Positions 43,171 through 54,439 are shown, counted from the stretch's first letter. The stretch is DNA of 64,000 nt from Dugong dugon (GCA_030035585.1 CM057461.1:4228501-4292500), one strand, 5' to 3'. Program-made: numbers and translations. Notes: a model not told the origin generated them from the letters alone.

Positions 43171-44174
43171 TGATTTTCCTAAAATATTTTCGGTAAAACA
43201 GCCTGCCTGTGGAGCATCTGTTCTGTGCAATACGATGCACGACACCTTGTGGGAAACACAAAAAGTACAAGACACGTACAAATACCTCTTTAAGGGTTAA
43301 AGTGTAAACCGAAAAACAAACAGGAATGATGGAAGCCTCCAGGGCCTCTGCCTACCCCCAGGAGGGCAAACAGATGCTCAAGACGGCACAGACTCCAAGC
43401 ACGTTCAGAGGAGCCTGGAAGGTAATCTGATTTCCCTGCATCTGCCGTGGTGCGGTCTGGGAACGCAAAGCTGCGACCTGGACGTGGGAAGAGGTAGCAG
43501 CCCGGCACTGTCCACCCCAGGCCTCTTTTCCTGTGGTCTCCACAGCATTTACTAGCTCAAGTTTGTGTTTTGGTTTGAAAACAGAAATGAGTGGATACAA
43601 AAATCAGAACGATGACTCAAAGTAAATATTATCTTCAAGAGTGAATATAAATCACTGCTGGAAAAGTCTTCATTAACGCAGTGAACGTTAATTGCAAATG
43701 GCACTGAAAGTTAAATGAACTTGGGCTGGAAACGAGAAACAAAAAAACCTATTAAACACAGCATGTATCTGCTTCCTAAATTTACCCAGATGATACACCT
43801 GATTGCGGGGTTGCCTAAAAATACATGTAAACTCAAAACGACCCAAAAGAAACTGCATACTCAATGTGACAACTGGGCACTAGTGAATTCTATCTGGCAA
43901 ACTCTGCAGTTGTCTATGCTACAGGGATACACAGATAATTAGACACAGTCCTTGTCCTCAGGAAGCCCCAAGCAGCAAAGACAGACACACAAATCACCAG
44001 GACCCCTGGGCAATGAGGGGAGCAAGGCGAAAAAGAACCACCACCAGGGGTAGTTAATGCATCAGAAAAGCAGCTCAAAGCTGTGATAGCTAAGACAGCA
44101 CAGCCCCAGAGGAAGTATCCATAGTCAGATCAATGGTGCAGGCCCATCAGTCAGGATTGCTAAGCTGTCAGAAA
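43171..44174. other. Mostly unique sequence
   Basis: The 43590-43760 part (GAATATAAATCACTGCTGGA, GTTAATTGCAAATGGCACTG, with an octamer-like ATTGCAAAT) has no repeat signature. An L2-like remnant at about 43905-43990 (minus) reads AGACACAGTCCTTGTCCTCA. Confidence 0.4.
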
Positions 44175-44601
44175 GGGGGCCATGATGGCTCAGTGGTAGA
44201 ATTCTCACCTTCCATGCGGGAGACCTGGGTTTGATTCCCGGCCAATGAACCTCATGTGCAGCCACTGCCCGTCTGCCAGTGGAGGCTTGTGTGTTGCTAG
44301 GATGCTGAACAGGCTTCAGCAGAGCTTCCAGACTAAGACAGACTAGGAAGAAAGGCATGGCGATCTACTTCCAAAAATTAGCCAATGAAAACACATGGAT
44401 TGTAACAGAATATTTTCTAACATAGTGCTGGAAGATGAGTCCCCTAGGCTAGAAAGCACTCAAAATACATAGTGGCCTCAATAACAGACTCAAGCATACC
44501 AACGATTGTGAAGGTGGCACAGGACCAGGCAACATTTCCTTATGTTGTATGTGGGGCCTCCATGTGTCGGAACCGACTTGACAGTGAGGAATGACAACAA
44601 G
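44175..44601 (+). mobile_element. tRNA-Gly-headed SINE with RTE 5' and 3' segments, most complete copy
   Basis: The head (GATGGCTCAGTGGTAGAATT ... GACCTGGGTTTGATTCCCGGCC) parallels tRNA-Gly with A and B boxes; the anticodon position reads TCC. The body has GACTAGGAAGAAAGGCATGG. At 44422-44465 GTGCTGGAAGATGAGTCCCC resembles the RTE 5' end (48848 onward). The tail (GTGAAGGTGGCACAGGACCA, GTCGGAACCGACTTGACAGT) is the RTE 3' end. Confidence 0.88.
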
Positions 44602-44918
44602 CTTTGAGAAGATAAGCCTGGGGCTTGAAACAACCATTTTTGTGGAGGAGAACGCCAAACCAGGTGGAAGCAGGCCAGGTATGGAGGCTCAGAGGCTTCC
44701 TGGGACCCAGTGTGAGCCCGCAGCCCAGCTGCACCCTGGAGTCTCAGCACCATGCACCAGTCAATGCCCTTTTCCAGTGACACAGTTTAAATTGGACCCT
44801 TGCTACCAAAATATTCCTAATACACACAGATTGCATGTTCTCTTTAGAAAGAAAACAGCAAGATGTCTTGAGAAGCATATAGGATAAGGTCCCCTGATGA
44901 CTTGGAGGACTTGGCAGC
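44602..44918. other. Unique sequence
   Basis: Nothing recognised. Confidence 0.35.
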
Positions 44919-45441
44919 TGTCTTAGTCATCTAGTGCTGCTATAACAGAAATACCCCAAGGGGATGGCTCTAACAAAGAGAACGGTATTCTCTCACAGTC
45001 TAGGAGGCTAGAAGTCCAAATTCAGGGTGTCAGCGCCAGGCGAAGGCTCACTCTCTCTGGTGACTCAGAGGGAAAGTCCGTGTCATCAATCTTCCCCTTG
45101 TCTAGGAGCTTCTCAGCCCAGGGACCATGGACCCAAAGGACACACTATTCTCCTGGCTCTTGTTTCTTGGTGGTATGAGGTCACCCTGTCTCTCTGCTCG
45201 CTTCTCTTTTTTATATATGAAAACAGATTGACTTAACACATAGCCTAATCTTGTGGATTGAATCCTGCTTCATTAACATAACCGCCTCTAATCCTGCCTC
45301 ATTAACATTATAGAGGAAGGATTTACAACACATAGGAAAATCCCATCAGATGACAAAATGGCGGACAACCACACAATACTGGGAATCATGGCCTAGCCAA
45401 GTAGACACACATTTTGGGGGGACACGGTTCAATCTGTAACA
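44919..45441 (-). mobile_element. Solo LTR, ERVL-MaLR-like, subfamily B (523 bp)
   Basis: On plus it starts TGTCTTAGTCATCTAGTGCT and ends CGGTTCAATCTGTAACA. Five-base duplication GCAGC/GTAGC (44914-44918, 45442-45446). No viral genes adjoin it. Confidence 0.92.
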
Positions 45442-46659
45442 GTAGCTGAGAGTGTTTAAACCCAAGAGAGAACTGAGAGTGACAGGAGGAAGGGTCCCCA
45501 GGAGCCAGGGAGGGTTGCTCTCCTTCTCCGTCTAGTCTGGTCTTAGACAGAAGGCCATCTTTTCGTGGTGGTTTGTCATCTACGCCTGCGTGTTTGTGTT
45601 CTAAACAACAACACGAGTGTGGAAGAAGCAAAGTGAACAAACACTTCTTTCCCCAGTTAGCAGCTCTCAGGGGAAGGACTCCATGATCTTTCGAGGCACA
45701 AGAAGAAGCGTCCATTAACGCTAGTGGGATCCTCACAGGAGCAGGGCACAGGCTTCCGGGGCTGCACTGTCGTCTCAGCCCCAGAGGTGCGGCTACGGTT
45801 GGGGGTCCGGGGGTCCCGTCCCTGTCTCCGTGCCTGCAAGGTGCCTCCAGAAAGGACCGTCTGCACAGCCAGAGGCAAGGAGCAAGGACATGCACATGCC
45901 ACGGTTGCGGTGCCTCTCAGGTCACCTCAGCACCCCAGACCTCACTTGCCCTCTGAGCAGCCTTCTCAGCAGCGCACGGGGTCCCCCCTCATGCAGGGTG
46001 TGAGTCAGACCCACGGTGTGACACTCCCAAACCAACCCCACGGCCCCTGGTGAACAACGTCCAGAACTGTAGGCAGCATCTTCAGCTGCTTGCCCGTGTG
46101 GCAGGGTCCCCGGTCTCGGATTCCTACTGACGTGGCTGCCCCCCACCACAGGAACCAGCCCCTGTGAGGTACCTAAAACCTGTCAGTGTTGCCATCATTC
46201 TCCCCAGTACTTGCCAGGTGGATGCCCCGTGCGCTCTACGTAGGGAGCCCATGGAAGACAAGATGCACTCATCTGCCTTGGGGCCTGACATCGTGGGGGA
46301 GGAAGGGGAGGCCCCGCCATGGGAGCAGGGGACAGGAGACCCCTCAGGATGGTCCAGATGGAGATAAGGCAGGGGATATCACTGGACCAGGATCCGGCGC
46401 AGACAGACAAACGTTCCGTGTCCTAAGAGAGCAGGACTAGACAGCAGAGTGAGCCCACACTCAGAGGGCTGGTCCCAGCCACCACCAGCCACTGGTGACC
46501 CAGGTCAGCTGCTCACCCCCAGGCTTCAGGGGCCACCGTGAGGACACAGACAAGACCTGCCCCATGCCAGGCACCTCTCAGGGGTACAGATACAGCGTGG
46601 GAGGGAAGGAGGGGTGCAAGGCACATGCTCGGTCAACAGGGCTGCTGTGTTTGGTGTAC
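45442..46659. other. Unique GC-rich sequence
   Basis: CpG-containing text at about 45740-45860 and 46040-46150. No splice-bounded frame with family resemblance was found on either strand. Confidence 0.4.
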
Positions 46660-46861
46660 CCATAACCCACTGCTGTCAAGTTGACTCCAACCCAAAATGA
46701 CCCTACAGACAGAGTAAACTGCCCCATGGGATTTCCAAGGCTGTAATCTTTACAGAAGCAGACTGCCATCTCTTTCTCATGCTGAGTGGCTGATGGGTTC
46801 GAACCACCGACCTGTTGGTTAGCAGCTGAGTGTTTTAACCACTGCGCTACCAGGGCTCCTT
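46660..46861 (-). mobile_element. AfroSINE, full length
   Basis: AACCCACTGCTGTCAAGTTG, GATGGGTTCGAACCACCGAC and CACTGCGCTACCAGGGCTCC. Confidence 0.95.
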
Positions 46862-46920
46862 CGTGTTTGGTGCACTGCCAATACTAGTGCTGTCATCATT
46901 ATTGATTATTGTCGTTTATA

Positions 46921-47085
46921 TGGAGCCCTGGTGGCGCAGCGGTTAAGAGCTATGGCTTCTAACCAAAAGGTCAACCAGTTCAAATCCACCAGCCGCTCCC
47001 TGGAAACCCAACAGGGCAGTCCTACTTTGTCCTATAGGGTCGCTATGAGTTGGAACTGACTCGACGGCAGTGGATTTGGTCTTGT
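46921..47085 (+). mobile_element. AfroSINE, short class
   Basis: GGAGCCCTGGTGGCGCAGCG head, GCCGCTCCCTGGAAACCCAA junction lacking the middle segment, GAGTTGGAACTGACTCGACG tail. Confidence 0.96.
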
Positions 47086-47177
47086 TTCGGTTACTTGTAT
47101 TATTGCTATCTTTTAATATTGTCCTTAGCTGTTGTCCACATCATCTTCTGTCCAGACTGATATTTTGGGAAGGTTTA

Positions 47178-47463
47178 CTGCTGTTAGTTGCCCTTGAGTT
47201 GGCTCTGACTCGCGGTGACCTTACATACAACAGAACGAAACGAGACGTTGTCTGGTCCTGCACCATCTTCATGATCACTGATACGTTTGAGTCCACTGGC
47301 GGGGCTATTGTGTCAATCTACCGCATGGGAGGTTTGCCTCATCTTCACTAGTCCTCTACTGTACCACACACGATGTCCTTTTCTAGCAACTGGTCTTTCC
47401 TGATGACTTGTCCAAAGTAAGCAAGCCAACATCTCTCCATCCTCGCTTCTAGGGAGCATTCCG
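47178..47463 (-). mobile_element. RTE LINE 3' end
   Basis: CTGCTGTTAGTTGCCCTTGA through GTGTCAATCTACCGCATGGG to GATGACTTGTCCAAAGTAAG and TCGCTTCTAGGGAGCATTCC. Confidence 0.88.
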
Positions 47464-47672
47464 GGAAGGTGGAAGACTTAAAATTTCCAATAATGAATAT
47501 TCACTTAGCGTTTCCTTTCCACACTTCCTTCCCCTCGCGCCCCTCAGCTGGTGGGGGGGCACCCTATGGGATGCCATCAGCATGCCTGTGCCTACTCTCC
47601 TCCTCGTCTCCCCCCCCCAATCACCCCCTCTTGCCACGTTGGCTACACCACAGTGAGTGGCGCACAAATATA
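47464..47672. other. Unique sequence
   Basis: Nothing recognised. Confidence 0.35.
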
Positions 47673-47861
47673 CAGTGAAACCCGCAAGAACTGGAACCCT
47701 GCAGGGCCGCCTTGTTTTTCTGGGTCTTGCAAGTTTTCCACCATTGACGGGGCGCAGTCTTACTACTTCTCTATCGCTCTCTATTAGTGGGAAATATTTG
47801 AGTTTTCCTTCTCTGTCAGGTTTCTGCCTTACACAGGTTCTGGCTTTCACAGGTTTTACTG
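47673..47861. mobile_element. Palindromic TA-flanked MITE, copy 1 (189 bp)
   Basis: The left end CAGTGAAACCCGCAAGAACT and the complement of the right end CAGTAAAACCTGTGAAAGCC are terminal inverted repeats. TA flanks both sides (47671-47672, 47862-47863). Its interior matches 58971-59158 in the reverse direction. Confidence 0.85.
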
Positions 47862-48087
47862 TATTTTGAAATCACTCCCAGATGATTCTCAGGCATCCCA
47901 GCCCTCAGGAGAAACCACTGGAGCTAAAGCAAAACTCAAAATATAAAAACCACGCAAATTATCTACAATGTTCTTCTTATTCAAAGCAAGCAAAACTATA
48001 CTCCTACCTATTTGTCATAAATGTTCATTAAAAAAAAAATGAACAAAAAGCTTTGCACGGACTATTAGACCCTAAGGAACCTGCTAG

Positions 48088-48258
48088 GACACCCTGGTGG
48101 TGCAGTGGTTAAGAGCTCAGCAGCCAACCAAAAGGTCCACAGTTCAAATCCACCAGCCGCTCCTCGGAAACCCTATGGGGCAGTTCTACTCTGTCCTACA
48201 GGGTCACTATGAGTCGGAATCGCCTCAACGGCATGGGTTTTTTTTTTTTTTTTTTTTA
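48088..48258 (+). mobile_element. AfroSINE, short class with poly-T end
   Basis: ACCCTGGTGGTGCAGTGGTT head, GAGTCGGAATCGCCTCAACG tail, then about 20 T. Confidence 0.95.
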
Positions 48259-48765
48259 AGGAGCCTACTCAGGAGTAGAGATGATCAGATAATCAAATGA
48301 TAGATAAGAGATAAAATGACAAATAAGTAATAAAAGCAAACATACATGGAGTATGCACACAGCAAATCCAGAGCATCCACACTAAGGGGGTTCCTGCCCC
48401 CTTGCTTGATATCTGGGCTCTTAGAAAGACATTTCAGCACCTAGGGCCTCACATTTCCATGAACAGGCATTGTATTAACTCTGCCTTGGCCCCCAACAGC
48501 TGAGAAGGAAAAATATAGGCTGGAGAAACAGGAGGTCCCACTTCAAATCCTGCCTTCGTCATCTACATCCAACGAGACCCTGGGTGACCCACTTTACACC
48601 TCTAAGCTCCAGGTTCCCTGTGGGTACAACAAGCTAGTCACATTTATTGAGTTTCTCTAGAAAGCACAAATAAGGGCATTTGTGTGAAGACATGTTCAAC
48701 CTCCAAAAAGTTTAAATATTTATTCATCTGACAACGCATTTGTTCCACAAATATCTGAACGTCTA
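48259..48765. other. Unique sequence with a MIR
   Basis: A MIR (plus) lies at about 48520-48630 (GACCCTGGGTGACCCACTTT ACACCTC). The rest is AT-rich and unrecognised. Confidence 0.5.
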
Positions 48766-49085
48766 TGTCTTACTCTGGGTTCTCTACAGGAGCAAAACCA
48801 ATGAAGCATATATATAAATATATAGAAAGATTTTATATAGTGATAGAGTGCCAGAAGATAGGACCCTCAGGTTGGAAGGCACTCAAGATATGACTGGGGA
48901 AGAGCTGTCTCCTATAAGTAAAGTTAACCTTAATGATGTGGCTGGAGTAAAGCTTTGGGGGCCTTGCTTTGCTGATGTAGCACAACTTAAAAAGAGAAGA
49001 AGCAGATGCACACATCCATTAATAATAGGAACATGGAATGTATGAAGCATAAATCCAGGAAAACTGAAGTCGTCAAAAATTATAT

Positions 49086-49252
49086 AAATCAAAACCAAAT
49101 CCATTGCTGTCGAGTCGATTCTGACTCATAACAACCCTATAGGACACAGGAGAACTGCCCCATAGGGTTTACAAGGAGCACCTGGTGGATTTGAACTGCC
49201 AACCTTCTGGTTAGCAGCCATAGCTCTTAACCACTACGCCACCAGGGTTTCC
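49086..49252 (-). mobile_element. AfroSINE, short class, nested in RTE
   Basis: Ten-base perfect target duplication AAAATTATAT at 49076-49085 and 49253-49262. Interrupts the start of the RTE endonuclease region. Confidence 0.97.
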
Positions 49253-50747
49253 AAAATTATATGGATGGCATAAAAATCAATATCCTGGGCATTAGTGAGC
49301 TGAAATGGACTGGTATTGGCCATTTTGAATTGGAAAATCATATGGTCCACTATGCTGGAAATGACATATCGAAAAGAAAAGGTGTCACATTCATTGTCAA
49401 AAAGAATACTTCAAGATCTATGCTGAAGTACAGTGCTGTCAGTGATAGAATAATATCCACACACCTACAGGGAAGACCAATTATACAACTATTATTCAAA
49501 TTTACGCAGAAAACACTAATGCCAAAGATGAAGAAATTGAAGATTTTTACAAACTTCTGCAGTCTGAAATTAATCAAACATCCAAATAAGATGCATGGAT
49601 ATTACTGGTGATTGGAAAGCAAAAGTTGGAAACAAAGAAGAAGGATCAGTAGTTGGAAAATATGGCCTTGCTGACAGAAATGATGCAGGATCACATGATA
49701 GAATTTTGCAAAACCAACAACTTATTCATTGCAAACACCTCTTTTCAGTAATGTAAACGGCAACTATACACATGGCCCTCGCTGAATGTAATACACAGGA
49801 ATCAAATGGACTACGTCTCTGGGAAGAGACAATGGAAAGGCTCAATATTATCAATCAGAACAAGGCCAAGGGCTAACTGCAGAACAGACCATCAACTGTT
49901 CATATGCAAGTTCAAGTTGAAGCAGAACAAAATTAAAACAAGTCCACAAGAGCCAAAGTACAACTTTGAGTATATCCCACCTGAATTTAGATACCATCTC
50001 CATAATTGATTTGACACATTGAAACTAATGAACGAACAAGATGAGCTGTGGAATGACATCAAGGATATCACACATGAAGAAAGCAAGAGGTCATTAAAAA
50101 GACAGCAAAGACAAGAAAAGATCAAAATGGACATCATAAGAGACTCTGAAACTTATTCTCGAACGTAGCGTAGCTAAAGCGAAAGGAAGAAATGATGACG
50201 TAAACGCGCTGAACAGAAGATTTCAAAGGATGGCTCGAGAAGATAAAGCAAAGTATTATAATGAAATGTGCAAAGACCTGAATTAGAAAACCGAAAGGGA
50301 AGAACACATTTCTCAAGCTGAAAGAACTGAAGAAAAAAATTCAAGCCTAAACTTGCAGTACTGAAGGATTCTATGGATAAAATACTGAACGATGCAGGAA
50401 GCATCAGAAGAAGATGGAAGGAAGACACAGAGTCACTGTACCAAAGAGAATTAGTCAGTGTTCAACCATTTCAGGAGGGAGCATATGATCAAGAACTGAT
50501 GGTACTGAAGGAAGAGGCCCAAGCTGCACTGAAGGCATTGGTGAGAAACAAGGGTCTAGGAATTGACAGAACACCAACTGAGATATTTAACAAACAGATG
50601 CAACACGGGAGGTGCTTACTCATCTGTGCCAAGAAATTTGGAAGACAGCTACCTGGCCAACTGACTGGAAGAGATCCGTTTTGTGCTCATTCCAAAGAAA
50701 GGGCCCAACAGAATGCAGAAATTATCAAACAATATCATTAATATCAC

Positions 50748-50880
50748 CAAAAACAAACCCGTTGCCGTCAAGTTGATTCCAACTCACAGCTACCCTATAG
50801 GACAGAGTAGAACTGTCCCATAGGGTTTCCAAGGAGCAGCTGGTGGATTCGAACTCTTAACCATTGTGCCACCAGGGCTC
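50748..50880 (-). mobile_element. AfroSINE, short class, nested in RTE
   Basis: Twelve-base perfect target duplication CATTAATATCAC at 50736-50747 and 50881-50892. The box-B region is partly deleted (GGATTCGAACTCTTAACC). Confidence 0.97.
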
Positions 50881-52563
50881 CATTAATATCACACGCAAGC
50901 CAAATTTTGTTGAAGATAATTCAAAAACAGTTGCAGCAGTACATCGACTAAGTACTGCCAGAAACTCAAGCCAGATTCAGAAGAGGATGTGGAATGAGGA
51001 ATGTCATTGCTGATGTCAGATGGATCTTGGCTGAAAGCAGAGAATACCAGAGAGATGTTTACCTGTGTTTTATTGACTATGCAAAGGCATTCTACTGTGT
51101 GGATCATGACAAATTATGGATAACTTTGCAAAGAATGGGATTCCAGAACACTTCATTGTGCTCATGAGGAACCTGTACAACACAGACCAAGACAAAGGGA
51201 TACCACATGGTTTAAATTCAGGAAAGGTATGTGTCAGGGTTTTATCCTTTCATCATACTTTTTCAATCTGTATGCTGAGCAAATAATCTGAGAAGCTGGA
51301 CTACATGAAGAACGTGGCATCAGGACTGGAGGAAGACTCATTAACAACCTGCAATATGCAGAGGACACGACCTTCCTTGCTGAAAGCCAAGAGGACTTGA
51401 AGCACTTACTCATGAAGATCAAAGACCACAGTCTTCAGTATGGATTATACCTCAAGATAAAGAAAACAAAAATCCTCACAACTGGACCAATAAGCAACAT
51501 CATGATACACAGAGAAAATACTGAAGTTGTCAAAGATTTCATTTTACTTGGATTCACAATCAACACTCACGGAAGCAGCAGTCAAGAAATCAAATGACGT
51601 AGTAGGCAAATCCGCTGCAAAAGACATCTTTAAAGTGCTAAAAAGCAAAGATGTCACTTTGAGGACTAAGGTGCGCCCGATTCAAGCCATGGTATTTTCA
51701 ATCACCTCATATACATGTGAAAGCTGGACAATGAATAAGTAAAATGAAGAAGGACTGATGCCTTTCAGTTACGGTGTTGGCAAAGAATATTGACTATACC
51801 ATGGACTGCCAGAAGAACGAACACATCTGTCTTGGAAGAAGTATGGCCAGAATGCTACTTAGAAGCAAGGATGGTGAGACTTCATCTCATGTACTTCGAA
51901 CATGTTATCAGAAGGGACCAATCCCTGGAGACGGACATCATGCTTGGTAAAGTAGAGGATCAGTGAAAAAGAGGAAGACCTTCAACGAGATCGATTGACT
52001 CAGTGGCTCCAATGATGGGCTCAAACATAACACCTATGAGGACTGTGTAGGACCAGGCAGTGTTTCATTCTGTTGTACACGGGCTCACTATGAGTCAGAA
52101 CCAACTCAACAGCACCTAACACCATAACAGAGATTTTTCTTCATGGAAATAGCTTGCGCAATTGTGGAGGCTGGCAAGTCCAAATCCATGAGTCAGGCGG
52201 CAGGCTGGAGACTTCTGCTAGCCTATGTGGTTGCAGAGGCTGACAAACCCAAAATCAGCAAGCCAGGTGGCAAGCTGAAGACTTCTGCAGGGTTATGACC
52301 CAAGCAAAAGGGATGAGGCGACAAGAAGTGTGCAGGGTCGAGAGAGCAAGCGAGCTTTGCCAGAACATCCATTTATATTCTAGAGGCAGGTCATCCCCCA
52401 AAGAAACTCCTCTTTCAGCTGATTGGCTGCTCACATCAGATCACATCATGGAAGATGATTGCATTATATTACATTACGGAAGAGCACCCAGTCCAGTGTC
52501 TGCCAAAACACTGAGAATCACAGCCTAGCCAAGTTGACACATAACATTAACCATCACCGTCTG

Positions 52564-52769
52564 TTATATGCCAAGCCCCAGAAATCCAACAATGAGCAAA
52601 AAAAGTCTTGCCCAAGAGGAGCTTTTGGTCTAGAGGCAGAGACAAAGTTAGAAAGAATAGAACCACAAAACAATTATGATTTGAGACACGCTAGGAAGGA
52701 AATCAATGATCATCTGGAATAGCAATGGAGCAGCAGAGGGCATTCAAGGGGGGATGACCAAAGAAGGAA
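52564..52769. other. L2-like remnant
   Basis: AAAGTCTTGCCCAAGAGGAG CTTTTGG and, beyond the SINE, GGCTTCTCTGAGGAGGTGAC at 53182 read as one diverged L2 on the minus strand. Confidence 0.45.
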
Positions 52770-53164
52770 GACCTGGGGTGATATAAATCGTTAACACAGT
52801 TGGCTGCTAACCAAAAGGCTGGAGGTTCGAGCCCACCCAGAGGTACCTCAGAGGAAAGGCCTGGCAATCTACTGTATTTTTACTCAAATAACACATGCCT
52901 TCTAACTTTGTTTGTCAACTTCGCCCTCCCTCTAGAGGTATTTTCGTAAGCATGCTACGCTAATTTTTGAAATTAGCGTAGCATGCTTCTGCTTAGGAAA
53001 AAATTCCTAGGGCAGGGGGGCATCGTTGGCAAGCAAACACAGAAGGCACACCTGTGTAAAAATAGGGTACTTCCAAAAAATCAGCCATTGAAAACCCTAA
53101 GGGGTCCAGTTCCACTATGACACACATGGGTCACCATGAGTCGGAGTTGACTTGACAACATCTA
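52770..53164 (+). mobile_element. AfroSINE, long-body class, split by a foldback element
   Basis: The left half ends GAAAGGCCTGGCAATCTACT and the right half starts TTCCAAAAAATCAGCCATTG, which join exactly as in the copy at 39177. Tail CACCATGAGTCGGAGTTGAC. Confidence 0.92.
52874..53067. mobile_element. Foldback (palindromic) DNA element in a SINE
   Basis: Terminal sequences GTATTTTTACTCAAATAACA and the complement of CACCTGTGTAAAAATAGGG are related. At the centre is a perfect 19-bp hairpin (52948-52966 with 52970-52988, loop TTG; arm AAGCATGCTACGCTAATTT). Flanks read TACT on both sides (52870-52873, 53068-53071), or TA if the element is two bases longer. Confidence 0.85.
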
Positions 53165-53339
53165 GTGAAGTGGACCCAAGAAGGCTTCTCTGAGGAGGTG
53201 ACATTTAATCTGAGATGTAACGAAATGAAAGGACCATCCAGGAGATGCTCACAGGTAAAAGATGCACGCAGACAGGAGGGTGTGAGTGTGAGGGGCAGGC
53301 TGGCAAGGGTTTGACGTGGTCAGGAACTAAGAGGAGACC

Positions 53340-53517
53340 CAGAAACACTGCCATCGAGTCAATTCCGACTCATAATGACCCTACAGGGTTTCCAAGGCTG
53401 TAAATCTTTAAGGAAACGGACTGCCACATCTTTCTTCTGCAGAGCAGCTGGTGGGTTTGAACCACAGACCTTTCAGTTAGCAGATGAGCGCTTAACCACT
53501 GCACCACCATGGCTCCT
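53340..53517 (-). mobile_element. AfroSINE, full length
   Basis: Target duplication TAAGAGGAGACC at 53328-53339 and 53518-53529. GTGGGTTTGAACCACAGACC marks box B. Confidence 0.95.
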
Positions 53518-53529
53518 TAAGAGGAGACC

Positions 53530-53685
53530 AAACCAAACCCATTGCCGTCACGTCAATTCCAACTCATAGCAACCCTATAGGAAAGAGTAGAACTGCCTCG
53601 TAGGTTTCCAAGGAGCGGCTGGTGGATTCCAACTGCTGACCTTTTGGTTAGTAGTGAGCTCTTAACCACTGCGCCACCAGGACCA
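53530..53685 (-). mobile_element. AfroSINE, short class
   Basis: It lies immediately next to the previous SINE and in the same direction: AAACCCATTGCCGTCACGTC ... CACTGCGCCACCAGGACC. Confidence 0.94.
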
Positions 53686-54020
53686 GTAGGGTCTAAATGT
53701 CATTGTTTTTATCAAAATGCCATTCAGCTCATTATCTAAGAAGCCTGGTGGCACAATAAAATTGTAAAGATGATCGAACCGGATTCTTCCCTGAGGGGAG
53801 CCTGCTGACTTGGACTGCTGCTTCTCACCGCAGAGCGAGCTCTTTCAGCTCACCAGGGTTCTGGCCAAAGAACCAACACCCCCCCAGGGGCTAACCCCAC
53901 CACTTGATTAAAAAGTAACTCACACCCAGAGCGAACCCTCCTCACCCAGGCTCAGACCTCAAAGGCCAAGGATGAGTTTGCACCAATTGACAACTCCTTC
54001 AGTTAAGCAGAAAAACTCAC
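53686..54020. other. Unique sequence
   Basis: Nothing recognised. Confidence 0.35.
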
Positions 54021-54439
54021 TGTCTTAGTCACCCAGCACTGCTGTAACAGAAAGACCACAAGTGGGTGGCTTTGACAAACAGAAATTTATTTTCTCACAG
54101 TTTAGGAGGCTATAAGTCCAAATTCAGAGCGCCAGCTCTAGGGGAAGGCTTTCTCTCTCTGTTAGCTCTGGAGGAAGGCCCTTGTCTCTTCAGCGTCTGC
54201 TTCCTGGTTCCTTGGAGAGCTCCATATGTCTTGGCATCTCTCTTACCCGGTCTCTGCTCACTGGCTCCCTTCTTTAATCTTCTATATCTCAAAAGAGACT
54301 GACTCAAGATACACCCTACACTAATCCTGCCTCATTAACATAACAAAGACGATCCGTTACCAAACGGGATTGTAACTACAGGCATAGAGGTTAGGATTTA
54401 CAACATACATTTGGAGGGGACACAATTCAATCCGTAACA
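54021..54439 (-). mobile_element. Solo LTR, ERVL-MaLR-like, subfamily A
   Basis: On plus TGTCTTAGTCACCCAGCACT to CACAATTCAATCCGTAACA, collinear with 32066-32476. No clear 5-bp duplication is seen. Confidence 0.88.

Larger units (their letters stand above)
48835..52130 (+). mobile_element. RTE LINE, nearly full length, inactive
   Basis: Flanked by AGATTTT (48828-48834, 52131-52137) inside the LTR. Without its two SINEs it is about 2.97 kb, close to the usual RTE length. Visible parts are a 5' end (48841-49030), an endonuclease segment (ISELKWTGIGHFELENHMVH at about 49287), a reverse transcriptase motif CFIDYAKAF at about 51066, an altered YADD box read as YAED at about 51355, a C-terminal part (KDFILLGFTI), and the tail TCAGAACCAACTCAACAGCA with CTAACACC. 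Frameshifts and stops break the frame many times. Confidence 0.93.
48766..52558 (-). mobile_element. Solo LTR (ERVL-like) split by a near full-length RTE LINE
   Basis: LTR pieces lie at 48766-48834 (TGTCTTACTCTGGGTTCTCT) and 52131-52558 (TGGAGGCTGGCAAGTCCAAA ... AGCCTAGCCAAGTTGACACA). Outer 5-bp duplication GTCTA/GTCTG (48761-48765, 52559-52563). Without the insert it is about 500 bp. It differs from the A and B subfamilies; class assignment is by general resemblance. Confidence 0.8.

Noticed and set aside
44176-44250. tRNA-Gly gene
   Set aside because: It has A- and B-box similarity but is the head of a SINE with a body and RTE tail; the box B is altered and the 3' acceptor end is missing.
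45442-46659. PHACTR3 first exon or CpG-island promoter
   Set aside because: The region is GC-rich, but no frame resembles the known N-terminal peptide, and CpG density looks too low for an island.
49261-51742. Protein-coding gene for a reverse transcriptase
   Set aside because: Frameshifts, stops, two SINE insertions and an altered YADD box show it is a dead RTE copy.
32066-54439. Endogenous retrovirus with internal genes
   Set aside because: Only single LTRs are present; no gag, pol or env-like sequence lies between any pair.
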